Shown here: positions 49,137 through 57,938 of the stretch, piece after piece
Position numbering within the stretch: the first letter of the stretch is position 1
Layout of the letters: each line of letters starts with the position of its first letter
Source: Dechloromonas sp. ZY10
Lineage (GTDB): Bacteria; Pseudomonadota; Gammaproteobacteria; Burkholderiales; Rhodocyclaceae
Direction: 5' to 3'
DNA length: 64,000 nt
Assembly: GCF_041378895.1 (NCBI RefSeq)
Contig: NZ_CP144212.1
Location: 2,837,501 to 2,901,500 of the forward strand
Translations under genes and position numbers: made by a program
Notes under the pieces: generated by a model
Told to the model about the DNA's origin: nothing
What the model saw: the letters and a program-made list of their open reading frames with translations, nothing else
Databases searched by the model: none

Positions 49137-49722
49137 GACGCTGAAAATCGGCCTGGTCTCGATCAGCGACCGCGCCTCGACCGGCGTTTATGAAGACAAG
49201 GGTATTCCGGCGCTGCAGGACTGGCTCGGCCGCGCACTGGCCTCGCCCTGGGAATGCGTGCCCCGGCTGATCGCCGACGAACAGGCAGAGATTGAAAATA
49301 CCCTGATCGAACTGGTCGACCGTGAACAATGCCATCTGGTGCTGACCACCGGCGGCACCGGTCCGGCGCCGCGCGACGTGACGCCGGAAGCAACGCTGGC
49401 GGTGGCCGACAAGGAAATGCCCGGCTTCGGCGAGGAAATGCGGCGGATCAGCCTCAACTTCGTGCCGACCGCAATCCTCTCGCGCCAGGTTGCGGTGATC
49501 CGCAAGCAGGCGCTGATCATCAACCTGCCCGGCCAGCCGAAGGCGATCCAGGAAACCCTGGAGGGCGTCCGCCACCCCGACGGCAGCGTGCGCCATGTCG
49601 GCATCTTTGCCGCCGTGCCCTACTGTATTGACCTAATCGGCGGCCCCTACTGCGAAACCAATGCTGCGGTGATCCAGGCCTTCCGCCCCAAAAGCGCGCA
49701 GCGCCCCGCCCGCCCGAACTAA
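49129..49722 (+). CDS. mog: Molybdopterin adenylyltransferase
   Basis: This 197-residue enzyme adenylates molybdopterin before metal insertion. It has the signature LTTGGTGPAPRDVTPEATLAVADKEMPGFGEEMR and LINLPGQPKAI. It overlaps darP by eight bases. A molybdoenzyme client, msrP, is in the same window. One iterated-repeat copy (49315-49324) lies in the gene. Confidence 0.95.
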   Translation: MSETLKIGLVSISDRASTGVYEDKGIPALQDWLGRALASPWECVPRLIADEQAEIENTLIELVDREQCHLVLTTGGTGPAPRDVTPEATLAVADKEMPGFGEEMRRISLNFVPTAILSRQVAVIRKQALIINLPGQPKAIQETLEGVRHPDGSVRHVGIFAAVPYCIDLIGGPYCETNAAVIQAFRPKSAQRPARPN

Positions 49723-49734
49723 GGAACCGCGCCC

Positions 49735-50547
49735 ATGCAAGCCTATCTCGACCTGATGCGCCATGTGCTGGATAACGGCCAGGACAAGGCTGACCGCACT
49801 GGCACCGGCACCCGCTCGGTGTTCGGCTGGCAGATGCGTTTCGACCTCGCCGCCGGCTTCCCGGCGCTGACCACCAAGAAGCTGCACCTGAAGTCGATCA
49901 TCCACGAACTGCTGTGGTTCCTGCAGGGCGACACCAACATCGCCTACCTCAAGGAACACGGCGTCCGCATCTGGGACGAGTGGGCCGACGAAAACGGCGA
50001 CCTCGGCCCGGTCTACGGTAAGCAATGGCGCCGCTGGGAGACCCCGGACGGCCGTCTGGTCGACCAGATCAGCCAGCTGGTGCACAGCCTCAAGCACAAC
50101 CCGGATTCGCGCCGCCATATCGTTTCGGCCTGGAACCCCGGCGACGTCGACGCGATGGCGCTGCCGCCCTGCCACTGCCTGTTCCAGTTCTACGTCTCGC
50201 CGCCCGATGCGACTGGCCAGCGCAAGCTGTCGTGCCAGCTTTATCAGCGCAGCGCCGACATCTTCCTCGGCGTGCCCTTCAACATCGCCAGCTACGCGCT
50301 GCTGACGCTGATGCTGGCGCAGGTGTGCGGCTACCGGCCGGGCGAATTCGTCCATACCTTCGGCGACGCCCATCTCTACGCCAACCACTTCGAGCAGGCC
50401 CGCCTGCAGCTGACGCGCACGCCGCGCCCCTTGCCGACGCTGTGGATCAACCCCGAGGTCAAGGACATCTTCGCCTTCCGCTTCGAAGACTTCCGTCTCG
50501 ACGGCTATGACCCGCACCCGCACATCGCGGCACCGGTCGCGGTCTGA
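49735..50547 (+). CDS. thyA: Thymidylate synthase
   Basis: This 270-residue enzyme methylates dUMP with methylene-tetrahydrofolate. The catalytic cysteine is in [14 protein letters not shown] near residue 142; other motifs are [41 protein letters not shown] and the C-terminal [11 protein letters not shown]. folA lies two genes downstream, matching the folate cycle. Confidence 0.98.
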   Translation: MQAYLDLMRHVLDNGQDKADRTGTGTRSVFGWQMRFDLAAGFPALTTKKLHLKSIIHELLWFLQGDTNIAYLKEHGVRIWDEWADENGDLGPVYGKQWRRWETPDGRLVDQISQLVHSLKHNPDSRRHIVSAWNPGDVDAMALPPCHCLFQFYVSPPDATGQRKLSCQLYQRSADIFLGVPFNIASYALLTLMLAQVCGYRPGEFVHTFGDAHLYANHFEQARLQLTRTPRPLPTLWINPEVKDIFAFRFEDFRLDGYDPHPHIAAPVAV

Positions 50548-50565
50548 GTCTGCCCACACCCGCCC

Positions 50566-52158
50566 ATGTTGACGCAATCGCCCGCCTGGCAAGCCCTTGC
50601 CGCCCACGCCGAAGATTTCCGCGCGACCCATTTGCGCGAACTGTTTGCCGGCGACCGCGCCCGCTTCGACCACTTCAGCCTGCGCCACGGCAAGCTGCTG
50701 CTCGATTTTTCCAAGCAGCGGATCAGCCAGCAGACGCTGAGCCTGCTGCACGACCTGGCAACCAGCGCCAACCTGGCCGGCTGGATCAAATGCCTGCGCA
50801 GCGGCGAGGCGATCAACCACACCGAACAGCGGGCCGTGCGCCACATGGACCTGCGCGACGGCGACGCCGCGCCGCCTGAGGTCAAGGCCGTGTTGCGGCG
50901 CATGGCCGACTTTTGCGATGCGGTGCATAGCGGCCAGTGGCGGGGTTTTTCCGGCGAGTACATCACCGACGTGGTCAATCTCGGGATTGGCGGCTCCGAC
51001 CTCGGTCCGCGCATGGTGGTGCAAGCACTGAGCGCCCACCAGCTGCCCGACCTCAACGTCCATTTCGTTTCCAACCTCGACGGCGCCGACCTGGCCGCGA
51101 CGCTGGCCGGGCTCAATCCGCGCACCACGCTGTTCATCGTTGCCAGCAAGACCTTCACCACGCTGGAAACCCTGACCAATGCCCGCACCGCCCGCGACTG
51201 GCTGCTCGCCGCCGCCGGCCAGACCAGCGGCGCAGTCGCCAAGCACTTCGTTGCCGCCTCAACCAATCTGGAAGCGACCCGCAACTTCGGCATCGACGAC
51301 GCCAACGTGTTCGAGTTCTGGGACTGGGTCGGCGGCCGCTTCTCGCTGTGGTCAGCCATCGGTCTGCCGATTGCGCTGGCGATCGGCTATCGCAGCTTCA
51401 AGGAGTTGCTCGCCGGCGCGCACGACCTGGACAAACACTTCGTCAGCGCCCCGTTTGCCGAAAACCTGCCACTGACCCTGGCCCTGCTGACGCTGTGGAA
51501 CACCGATTTCCTCAAGGCCGCCAGCCACGGCATCTTTCCCTACAGCCAGTCGCTGTCGCTGCTGCCACGCTACCTGCAGCAGCTGGAGATGGAGAGCAAC
51601 GGCAAGTACTACGACCGCGACGGGCGCCACATCGACGTCGCGACCAGCCCGATCATCTGGGGCGAAGCCGGCACCAACGGCCAGCACTCGTTCTTTCAGC
51701 TGCTGCACCAGGGCGGCCAGCCGATTCCCAGCGACTTCATCGCGCTCGGCAAGTCGGACTACCCGCTGCACGGCCACCACACCGCGCTGCTTGCCAACTG
51801 CCTCGCCCAGTCGGCTGCGCTCGCCTTCGGCCAGAGCGCCGAGGAGGCGCGCGCCAACGGCATCCCCGAACACCTGCTGCCCTATCGCACCTTCCCCGGC
51901 AACCAGCCGTCGACCACGCTGGTGCTTGGCGAACTGACGCCTTACACCCTTGGCCAACTGATCGCGCTCTACGAGCACAAGGTGTTCTGCCTCGGTGTGT
52001 TATGGGGGCTCAACTCCTTCGACCAGTGGGGCGTCGAACTGGGCAAAGTGCTGGCCAGCCGGCTGATTCCGGTGGTGCGCGGCGAAGCCGACGACCACGA
52101 GCTCGACAGTTCGACAGCCGGCCTGATCACCCACCTCCGCCAATTCCGCATGTCATGA
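50566..52158 (+). CDS. pgi: Glucose-6-phosphate isomerase
   Basis: This 530-residue enzyme interconverts glucose-6-phosphate and fructose-6-phosphate. Signatures are VVNLGIGGSDLGPRMV, VASKTFTTLETLTNA, FWDWVGGRFSLWSAIGLP, WGEAGTNGQHSFFQLLHQG and the C-terminal GVLWGLNSFDQWGVELGK. It overlaps folA by four bases, so the thyA-pgi-folA stretch is probably cotranscribed. Confidence 0.98.
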   Translation: MLTQSPAWQALAAHAEDFRATHLRELFAGDRARFDHFSLRHGKLLLDFSKQRISQQTLSLLHDLATSANLAGWIKCLRSGEAINHTEQRAVRHMDLRDGDAAPPEVKAVLRRMADFCDAVHSGQWRGFSGEYITDVVNLGIGGSDLGPRMVVQALSAHQLPDLNVHFVSNLDGADLAATLAGLNPRTTLFIVASKTFTTLETLTNARTARDWLLAAAGQTSGAVAKHFVAASTNLEATRNFGIDDANVFEFWDWVGGRFSLWSAIGLPIALAIGYRSFKELLAGAHDLDKHFVSAPFAENLPLTLALLTLWNTDFLKAASHGIFPYSQSLSLLPRYLQQLEMESNGKYYDRDGRHIDVATSPIIWGEAGTNGQHSFFQLLHQGGQPIPSDFIALGKSDYPLHGHHTALLANCLAQSAALAFGQSAEEARANGIPEHLLPYRTFPGNQPSTTLVLGELTPYTLGQLIALYEHKVFCLGVLWGLNSFDQWGVELGKVLASRLIPVVRGEADDHELDSSTAGLITHLRQFRMS

Positions 52159-52667
52159 AACCGGAAATCGTCATCATCGCCGCCGTGGCGCAAAACCGCG
52201 TCATCGGCAAGGACAACCAGCTGCTCTGGCATCTCCCTGAAGACATGGCGCATTTCAAGGCGATGACCAGCGGCCGCCCGGTGATCATGGGGCGCAAGAC
52301 CTGGGAGTCGCTGCCGCCGCGCTTTCGCCCGCTGCCCGGCCGACGCAATATCGTGATCAGCCGCCAACCGGACTACGCTGCCCCCGGCGCCGAACTCGCC
52401 GACTCGCTGGAAAATGCGCTATTCCTGCTGTCGACCGTGGACGCCGCGGACCTTAGCCCGGCCTTCGTCATTGGCGGCGAACAGATCTACCGCCAGGCCA
52501 TGACGCTCGCCGACCGCCTCGAAATCACCGAAGTCGAACTGCAACCCGAAGGCGATGCCTGGTTTCCCGAGATTTCCACGGTCGACTGGGAAATGGTGCA
52601 AAAACGCACCGCCGACCGCAGCGATGTGCCGGCTTGCCACTTTGTCACCTATCGTCGCCGGCGCTGA
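52155..52667 (+). CDS. folA: Dihydrofolate reductase
   Basis: This 170-residue enzyme regenerates tetrahydrofolate after thymidylate synthesis. Motifs are IIAAVAQNRVIGKDNQLLWHLPEDMAHFKAMTSGRPVIMGRKTWESLP and FVIGGEQIYRQAM. The start overlaps the pgi stop (ATGA). Two iterated-repeat copies (52430-52439 and 52577-52586) lie in the gene. Confidence 0.97.
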   Translation: MKPEIVIIAAVAQNRVIGKDNQLLWHLPEDMAHFKAMTSGRPVIMGRKTWESLPPRFRPLPGRRNIVISRQPDYAAPGAELADSLENALFLLSTVDAADLSPAFVIGGEQIYRQAMTLADRLEITEVELQPEGDAWFPEISTVDWEMVQKRTADRSDVPACHFVTYRRRR

Positions 52668-52677
52668 CCCCTGCGCG

Positions 52678-53244
52678 ATGAGAACCACCGCCCTCCTCCG
52701 CCCGCGCCAACGCCCTTCGCTGCGGCGACTGGCGCAACTCTTCCCGCTGCTGCTGCTCGCCGCCTGCGCCACCCCGGGCAGCAAACCGCCCGCCGCCTAC
52801 AAGGCCGAAAGCTTCGATAACGAGGCCACGCCCTTTCTCTGGCACAGCACGCAAGGGCCGGAAGCGGCCTGCGAAAAAGGCCGCCGCGCCTTGCTCGGCC
52901 AGGGCTACGAACTGGAGAAATTCAGCGAGAAGCAAGGCGAAAACAGCGTCAAGGGCGTCAAGTTTTTCATGCCCAAGAGCAACCAACAGCTGCAATTGCG
53001 GATCACCCTGGTCTGCCTGCCCAGCAGCGGCGGTTCGACTATCTACGCCAATGCGCTGCAGTCCTCGCACGAACTGCGCGCCAACACCAGCAGCAGCGGC
53101 CTCAGCGTTGCCGGCGTCGGCTCGATCTCGCTGCCCTGGCCGTCCTCCGAGAGCGGCACGCTGGTCAAGGTCGGCGAAGAAACGGTGGATGATCCGGCCT
53201 TCTACCAGCGGCTCTTCTCGCTGATCGAAAACATCCCGGATTAA
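52678..53244 (+). CDS. DUF2242 lipoprotein
   Basis: This 188-residue protein has a basic N-terminus, a hydrophobic helix and lipobox LLLAAC near residues 25-30, so it is probably a membrane-anchored lipoprotein. The rest fits the betaproteobacterial DUF2242 family of unknown function. It begins 10 bases after folA. Confidence 0.82.
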   Translation: MRTTALLRPRQRPSLRRLAQLFPLLLLAACATPGSKPPAAYKAESFDNEATPFLWHSTQGPEAACEKGRRALLGQGYELEKFSEKQGENSVKGVKFFMPKSNQQLQLRITLVCLPSSGGSTIYANALQSSHELRANTSSSGLSVAGVGSISLPWPSSESGTLVKVGEETVDDPAFYQRLFSLIENIPD

Positions 53245-53249
53245 AGCAA

Positions 53250-53272
53250 ACAGGGCGCCGCTGGCGCCCTGT
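53250..53272 (+). terminator. Hairpin after the DUF2242 gene
   Basis: ACAGGGCGCC pairs with GGCGCCCTGT around a 3-base loop. The T-tract is weak. Confidence 0.55.
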
Positions 53273-53299
53273 GCGTTTACCGCCCTGGCGGCAGCAAAC

Positions 53300-53488
53300 T
53301 CAGCCGGTGTGCGGCTCCTTGTCGAGCGCCTCCAGATGACTCGCGTACTGGCGAACGAACGCCGCACAAAAGTCAGCCAGCAGGCGGCCGGTATCTTCAG
53401 AAGCGTGATGCGGGTGAATCAGTGCCGGCTGCGACTTGACCATCACATCAAGCATGTCCTTGGCTTCCTTCAGATACCGTTCTTTCAT
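53300..53488 (-). CDS. Small hypothetical protein
   Basis: A 62-residue protein (MKERYLKEAKDMLDVMVKSQ and on) of no recognised family. GGAGACGG before the ATG supports the start at 53488. It lies 26 bases downstream of the decarboxylase stop on the same strand and could be cotranscribed. Confidence 0.55.
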   Translation of the reverse strand: MKERYLKEAKDMLDVMVKSQPALIHPHHASEDTGRLLADFCAAFVRQYASHLEALDKEPHTG

Positions 53489-53514
53489 CGCCGTCTCCTG
53501 TTCAGGGCGCCGGT

Positions 53515-55743
53515 TCAGCGCACGCAATCGACATAGTACTCACCGTCCTCGCGCTTGACCAGACCATGGATGTCGGTCTCAAAACCGGGGAAGCGGGCGT
53601 TGAAATCGCGGGCAAACTTCAAGTAACGAATGATGGTGGCGTTGAACTGCTCACCCGGGATCAGTAGCGGGATGCCCGGCGGGTAAGGCGTCAGCAGCAC
53701 CGAGGTAATGCGCCCTTCGAGGTCGTCGAGGCGGACGCGCTCGATCTCGCGGTGCGCCATCTTGGCGAAGGCATCGGCCGGACGCATTGCCGGCACCATG
53801 TCCGAGAGGTACATCTCGGTGGTCAGGCGGGCGATGTCGTTTTCCTTGTACACCTTGTGGATCTGGGTGCACAGCTCGCGCAGGCCGACCCGCTCGTAAC
53901 GCGGGTTCTTCTGCACAAACTCGGGCAGCACCTTCCACAGCGGCTGGTTCTTGTCGTAATCGTCCTTGAACTGCTGCAGCGCGGTGACCAACGAGTTCCA
54001 GCGGCCCTTGGTGATGCCGATGGTGAACATGATGAAGAAGCTGTAGAGGCCGCACTTCTCGACGATCACGCCATGCTCGGCGAGGTACTTGGTGACGATG
54101 GCCGCCGGGATGCCGAATTCGTCGGCGAAGTCGCCATCGACGTCGAGCCCCGGGGTGACGATGGTCGCCTTGATCGGATCGAGCATGTTGAAACCGTCGG
54201 CGACCTGGCCAAAACCGTGCCAGCGGTCGCCCGGCTTGAGCATCCAGGCGTCGCGCTCTTCGATCCCCTCTTCCGACAGATCGTCCGGCCCCCAGACCTT
54301 GAACCACCAGTCAGCGCCCCATTCCTCGTCGACCTTGCGCATGGCGCGGCGGAAGTCGAGGGCTTCGGCAATCGACTCCTCGACCAGCGCGGTACCACCC
54401 GGCTCTTCCATCATCGCCGCCGCCACGTCGCACGAGGCGATGATTGAGTATTGCGGCGAGGTCGAGGTGTGCATCAGGTAAGCCTCGTTGAAGGCATCGC
54501 GGTCAAGCTTGCGCGCTTCGGAATCCTGGACCAGGATTTGCGAGGCCTGGCTGAGGCCGGCGAGCAGCTTGTGCGTCGATTGCGTCGAGAACACCATCGA
54601 CTCCTTGCAGCGCGGGCGGTCGGCGCCAATCGCGTGGTAGTCGCCGTAGAAATCGTGGAAGGCAGCGTGCGGCAGCCAGGCTTCGTCGAAGTGCAGGGTG
54701 TCGATCTTGCCGTCCAGTTCTTCCTTGATGTCCTCGACGTTGTAGAGGATGCCGTCGTAGGTCGACTGGGTGATGGTCAGCACGCGCGGCTTGGCCGTCT
54801 TGTCGGTAATGAAGGGGTTGGCGTCGATCTTCTTCTGGATGTTTTCCCAGGCAAATTCGCTCTTCGGAATCGGGCCGATGATGCCGAAGTTGTTGCGGGT
54901 CGGCATCAGGAACACCGGGATCGCGCCACACATGATGATCGCGTGGAGGTTGGACTTGTGGCAGTTGCGGTCGACGACCACGATGTCGCCCGGCGCGACG
55001 GTCGAGTGCCAGACGATCTTGTTCGAGGTCGAAGTGCCGTTGGTCACGAAAAACAGGTGATCGGCGTTGAAGATGCGGGCCGCGTTGCGCTCAGAGGCGG
55101 CGACCGGGCCGGTGTGGTCGAGCAGCTGACCGAGTTCTTCAACCGCGTTGCAGACGTCGGCGCGCAGCATGTTCTCGCCGAAGAACTGGTGGAACATCTG
55201 CCCGACCGGGCTCTTCAGGAAGGCAACACCGCCGGAGTGGCCAGGGCAGTGCCAGGAATAGGAGCCATCGGCAGCGTAATGGGTCAGCGCGCGGAAGAAA
55301 GGCGGCGGCAGGCTGTCGAGATAGGCATTGGCCTCGCGCTTGATATTGCGGGCGATGAACTCCGGCGTGTCTTCGTGCATGTGGATGAAGCCATGCAGTT
55401 CGCGCAGGATGTCGTTGGGGATGTGGCGGCTGGTGCGCGTTTCGCCGTGCAGGAAGATCGGGATTTCGGCGTTTTTGTGGCGGATTTCCTCGACGAAGGA
55501 ACGCAGCTCGGTCAGCGTTTCCTCCGGCTCCATGAACAATTCCTCATCGTCAATCGACAAAATGAAGGCCGAAGCACGGCTCTGCTGCTGCGCGAACGAG
55601 GTCAGGTCGCCGTAGCTGGTGACGCCCAGCACCTCCAGGCCCTCTTTTTCGAGAGCCTCGGCCAGCGCACGGATACCGAGACCGGAAGCGTTCTCGGAAC
55701 GAAAGTCTTCGTCGATGATGATGACGGGAAAATGAAAGCGCAT
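53515..55743 (-). CDS. Orn/Lys/Arg decarboxylase, inducible type
   Basis: This 742-residue PLP-dependent enzyme has a wing/receiver-like N-terminal domain (about 1-125) and a PLP core with the lysine in STQSTHKLLAGLSQAS near residue 382. HCPGHSGGVAF and HFDEAWLPHAAFHDFYGDYHA are typical of LdcC/CadA/AdiA-type enzymes. It makes a polyamine or cadaverine; lysine, arginine or ornithine preference cannot be fixed from sequence. I chose the ATG at 55743. Confidence 0.93.
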   Translation of the reverse strand: MRFHFPVIIIDEDFRSENASGLGIRALAEALEKEGLEVLGVTSYGDLTSFAQQQSRASAFILSIDDEELFMEPEETLTELRSFVEEIRHKNAEIPIFLHGETRTSRHIPNDILRELHGFIHMHEDTPEFIARNIKREANAYLDSLPPPFFRALTHYAADGSYSWHCPGHSGGVAFLKSPVGQMFHQFFGENMLRADVCNAVEELGQLLDHTGPVAASERNAARIFNADHLFFVTNGTSTSNKIVWHSTVAPGDIVVVDRNCHKSNLHAIIMCGAIPVFLMPTRNNFGIIGPIPKSEFAWENIQKKIDANPFITDKTAKPRVLTITQSTYDGILYNVEDIKEELDGKIDTLHFDEAWLPHAAFHDFYGDYHAIGADRPRCKESMVFSTQSTHKLLAGLSQASQILVQDSEARKLDRDAFNEAYLMHTSTSPQYSIIASCDVAAAMMEEPGGTALVEESIAEALDFRRAMRKVDEEWGADWWFKVWGPDDLSEEGIEERDAWMLKPGDRWHGFGQVADGFNMLDPIKATIVTPGLDVDGDFADEFGIPAAIVTKYLAEHGVIVEKCGLYSFFIMFTIGITKGRWNSLVTALQQFKDDYDKNQPLWKVLPEFVQKNPRYERVGLRELCTQIHKVYKENDIARLTTEMYLSDMVPAMRPADAFAKMAHREIERVRLDDLEGRITSVLLTPYPPGIPLLIPGEQFNATIIRYLKFARDFNARFPGFETDIHGLVKREDGEYYVDCVR

Positions 55744-55816
55744 GGCTGGTTCTCTCAAAAAGCGGCGACCCGCCGCAGCGGGTCGAACAATAAGACAGGT
55801 TCGTTACAAACTGAGG

Positions 55817-56383
55817 TCAGATCTTGGGCAGGGTCACACCGACCTGGCCCTGATACTTGCCGCCGCGATCCTTGTACGAGGTTTCGCAAATTTCGTCGGA
55901 TTCGAAGAACAACACCTGAGCGCAGCCTTCGCCCGCATAAATCTTGGCCGGCAGCGGCGTGGTGTTGGAGAACTCCAGGGTCACGTAGCCTTCCCACTCC
56001 GGCTCGAAGGGGGTAACGTTGACGATGATGCCGCAGCGGGCATAGGTCGATTTGCCGAGGCAGACGGTGAGCACCGAACGCGGAATGCGGAAATACTCGA
56101 CGGTACGCGCCAGCGCGAAGGAGTTCGGCGGAATGATGCAGACGTCGGACTCGATTTCGACGAAGGACTTGGGATCGAAGGCCTTGGGATCGACCACCGT
56201 CGAATTGATGTTGGTGAATACCTTGAATTCGCGGGCGCAGCGAATATCGTAACCGTAGCTGGAAGTGCCGTAGGAGACGATTTTCTGACCGTTGGCTTCG
56301 CGAATCAGCTCCGGCTCGAAGGGTTCGATCATGCCGTGCTCTTCCGCCATGCGGCGTATCCACTTGTCTGATTTGATGGCCAT
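55817..56383 (-). CDS. dcd: dCTP deaminase
   Basis: This 188-residue trimeric enzyme makes dUTP from dCTP. Motifs are [51 protein letters not shown] and [29 protein letters not shown]. It is codirectional with the decarboxylase, 74 bases away. Confidence 0.97.
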   Translation of the reverse strand: MAIKSDKWIRRMAEEHGMIEPFEPELIREANGQKIVSYGTSSYGYDIRCAREFKVFTNINSTVVDPKAFDPKSFVEIESDVCIIPPNSFALARTVEYFRIPRSVLTVCLGKSTYARCGIIVNVTPFEPEWEGYVTLEFSNTTPLPAKIYAGEGCAQVLFFESDEICETSYKDRGGKYQGQVGVTLPKI

Positions 56384-56561
56384 TTTTCCCTGCTGCGGTC
56401 GACAAAAAACAAAGGCGGGATTCTAACCGTCTTTGCCGCCGGAAATGTCGACAAATTGCGTGAAGAACACAAGCAAATGCGCTAATCCGGCACTCATCTA
56501 AAACACGGTACCCTCAGTACGCCAGCGGCTGCAAAACCTGGGACACCCCGACCCAGCCAAC

Positions 56562-56605
56562 AAAAAGCCCGCTATCCACGGTCGACCGTGGATAGCGGGC
56601 TTTTT
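56562..56605. terminator. 44-bp perfect palindrome containing the iterated repeat
   Basis: Two 22-base arms with no loop are centred on GGTCGACC, with AAAAAGCCCGCTATCCACGG on the left and the exact complement on the right. A5/T5 at the ends make it a terminator on both strands. It lies after apbC and includes the repeat core CACGGTCGACCGTG (56577-56590). Confidence 0.9.
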
Positions 56606-56642
56606 CATCTCAGCCGGCGGAGGAACGCCGGCGCGGAGGCAA

Positions 56643-57734
56643 TCAGGTGTTCTTGACCACGATATTGGGGAACTTCGAAGTCATGTCCTTGGCTTTGTCG
56701 GCGATCTTGACTGCGATGCGGCGGGCGATGGCGCGGTAGATTTCGGCCGGGCGCGAGTCGGGGGCGCCGACTACGGTCGGCTGGCCGCTGTCGGCGAGCT
56801 GGCGGATCGAGAGTTCGAGCGGCAGGCTGCCGAGCAGTTCGACCTTGTAGTCTTCGCCCATGCGCGCGCCGCCGCCTTCGCCGAAGATGTGCTCTTCGTG
56901 GCCGCAGTTGGAGCAGATGTGGATGCTCATGTTTTCGACGATGCCGAGGATGGGGATGTTGACCTTCTCGAACATCTTGAGGCCCTTGCGCGCGTCGATC
57001 AGCGCGATGTCCTGCGGCGTGGTGACGATCACCGCGCCGGTCACCGGCACTTTCTGCGCCATCGACAGCTGGATGTCGCCGGTGCCCGGCGGCATGTCGA
57101 CGATCAGGTAATCGACCTCGCCCCAGTTGGTCTGGCCGAGCAGCTGGTCGAGCGCCTGGGCGACCATCGGGCCGCGCCAGACCATCGGCGTTTCGACATC
57201 GACCATGAAGCCGATCGACATCGCCTTGACGCCGTGCGCTTCCAGCGGCTCCATGGATTCGCCATCCTTGGATTCCGGCTGCTGGCCGGCAAGGCCGAGC
57301 ATTTGCGGCTGCGAGGGGCCGTAAATATCGGCGTCGAGAATGCCGACCGAGGCGCCTTCCTGCGCCAGGGCCAGCGCCAGGTTGACGGCGGTGGTCGATT
57401 TGCCGACGCCGCCCTTGCCGGAGGCGACGGCGATGATGTTCTTGACGCCGGGCAGCAGCTTGACGCCAAGCTGCACCGAGTGGGCGACGATTTTGCTGAA
57501 GACGTTGGCCGAGACGTTGCCGACGCCGGCGACGCTGCGCACGGCGGCAATCACCTGCTTGCGGATGGCGTCGATCTGGGTCTTGGCCGGGTAGCCGAGT
57601 TCGATATCGAAAGAGACGTCGGCGCCGTCGATTTTCAGATTCTTGAGCGCCTTGCCGGCGACGAAATCCTTGCCGGTATTGGGGTCGACCGTGGCAGCCA
57701 GCGCCGCCTTGATCTGCTGTTCGGTAAAGCTCAT
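56643..57734 (-). CDS. apbC: Iron-sulfur cluster carrier ATPase ApbC/Mrp
   Basis: This 363-residue P-loop protein carries and transfers Fe-S clusters. It has an N-terminal DUF59/MIP18-type domain (1-90), the deviant Walker A in VASGKGGVGKSTTAVNLALALA near residue 106, MPPGTGDIQLSMAQ, and CSNCGHEEHIFGEGG near residue 285, where the CxxC binds the cluster. I place the start at MSFTEQQIKAALA (57734). One iterated-repeat copy (57684-57693) lies in the gene. Confidence 0.95.
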   Translation of the reverse strand: MSFTEQQIKAALAATVDPNTGKDFVAGKALKNLKIDGADVSFDIELGYPAKTQIDAIRKQVIAAVRSVAGVGNVSANVFSKIVAHSVQLGVKLLPGVKNIIAVASGKGGVGKSTTAVNLALALAQEGASVGILDADIYGPSQPQMLGLAGQQPESKDGESMEPLEAHGVKAMSIGFMVDVETPMVWRGPMVAQALDQLLGQTNWGEVDYLIVDMPPGTGDIQLSMAQKVPVTGAVIVTTPQDIALIDARKGLKMFEKVNIPILGIVENMSIHICSNCGHEEHIFGEGGGARMGEDYKVELLGSLPLELSIRQLADSGQPTVVGAPDSRPAEIYRAIARRIAVKIADKAKDMTSKFPNIVVKNT

Positions 57735-57938
57735 GTGAACTCCGCTGTCGTGATGTACTGGGGCTTCCGGGCGGGAATACCCGACCAATTTTGTACAGTA
57801 TAACTGAAAGCCTGCACCGCCGGCGCATCGCCAAGACGACAAAACAAGACACTCATGACAGCATGGGCTAATATTTCAAATTGTCGTCGTTTTTTTAAAC
57901 CCCCCCTTTTTCCGCCCCCTCCGCCCGGATCGCCGCTC

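Noticed and set aside
49633-51246. A 537-residue open frame antisense to thyA and pgi
   Set aside because: thyA and pgi are unmistakable on the plus strand. The antisense product is low-complexity and unrecognised.
54451-56016. A 521-residue open frame antisense to the decarboxylase gene
   Set aside because: The decarboxylase has its PLP motifs and normal length; the antisense frame is a shadow.
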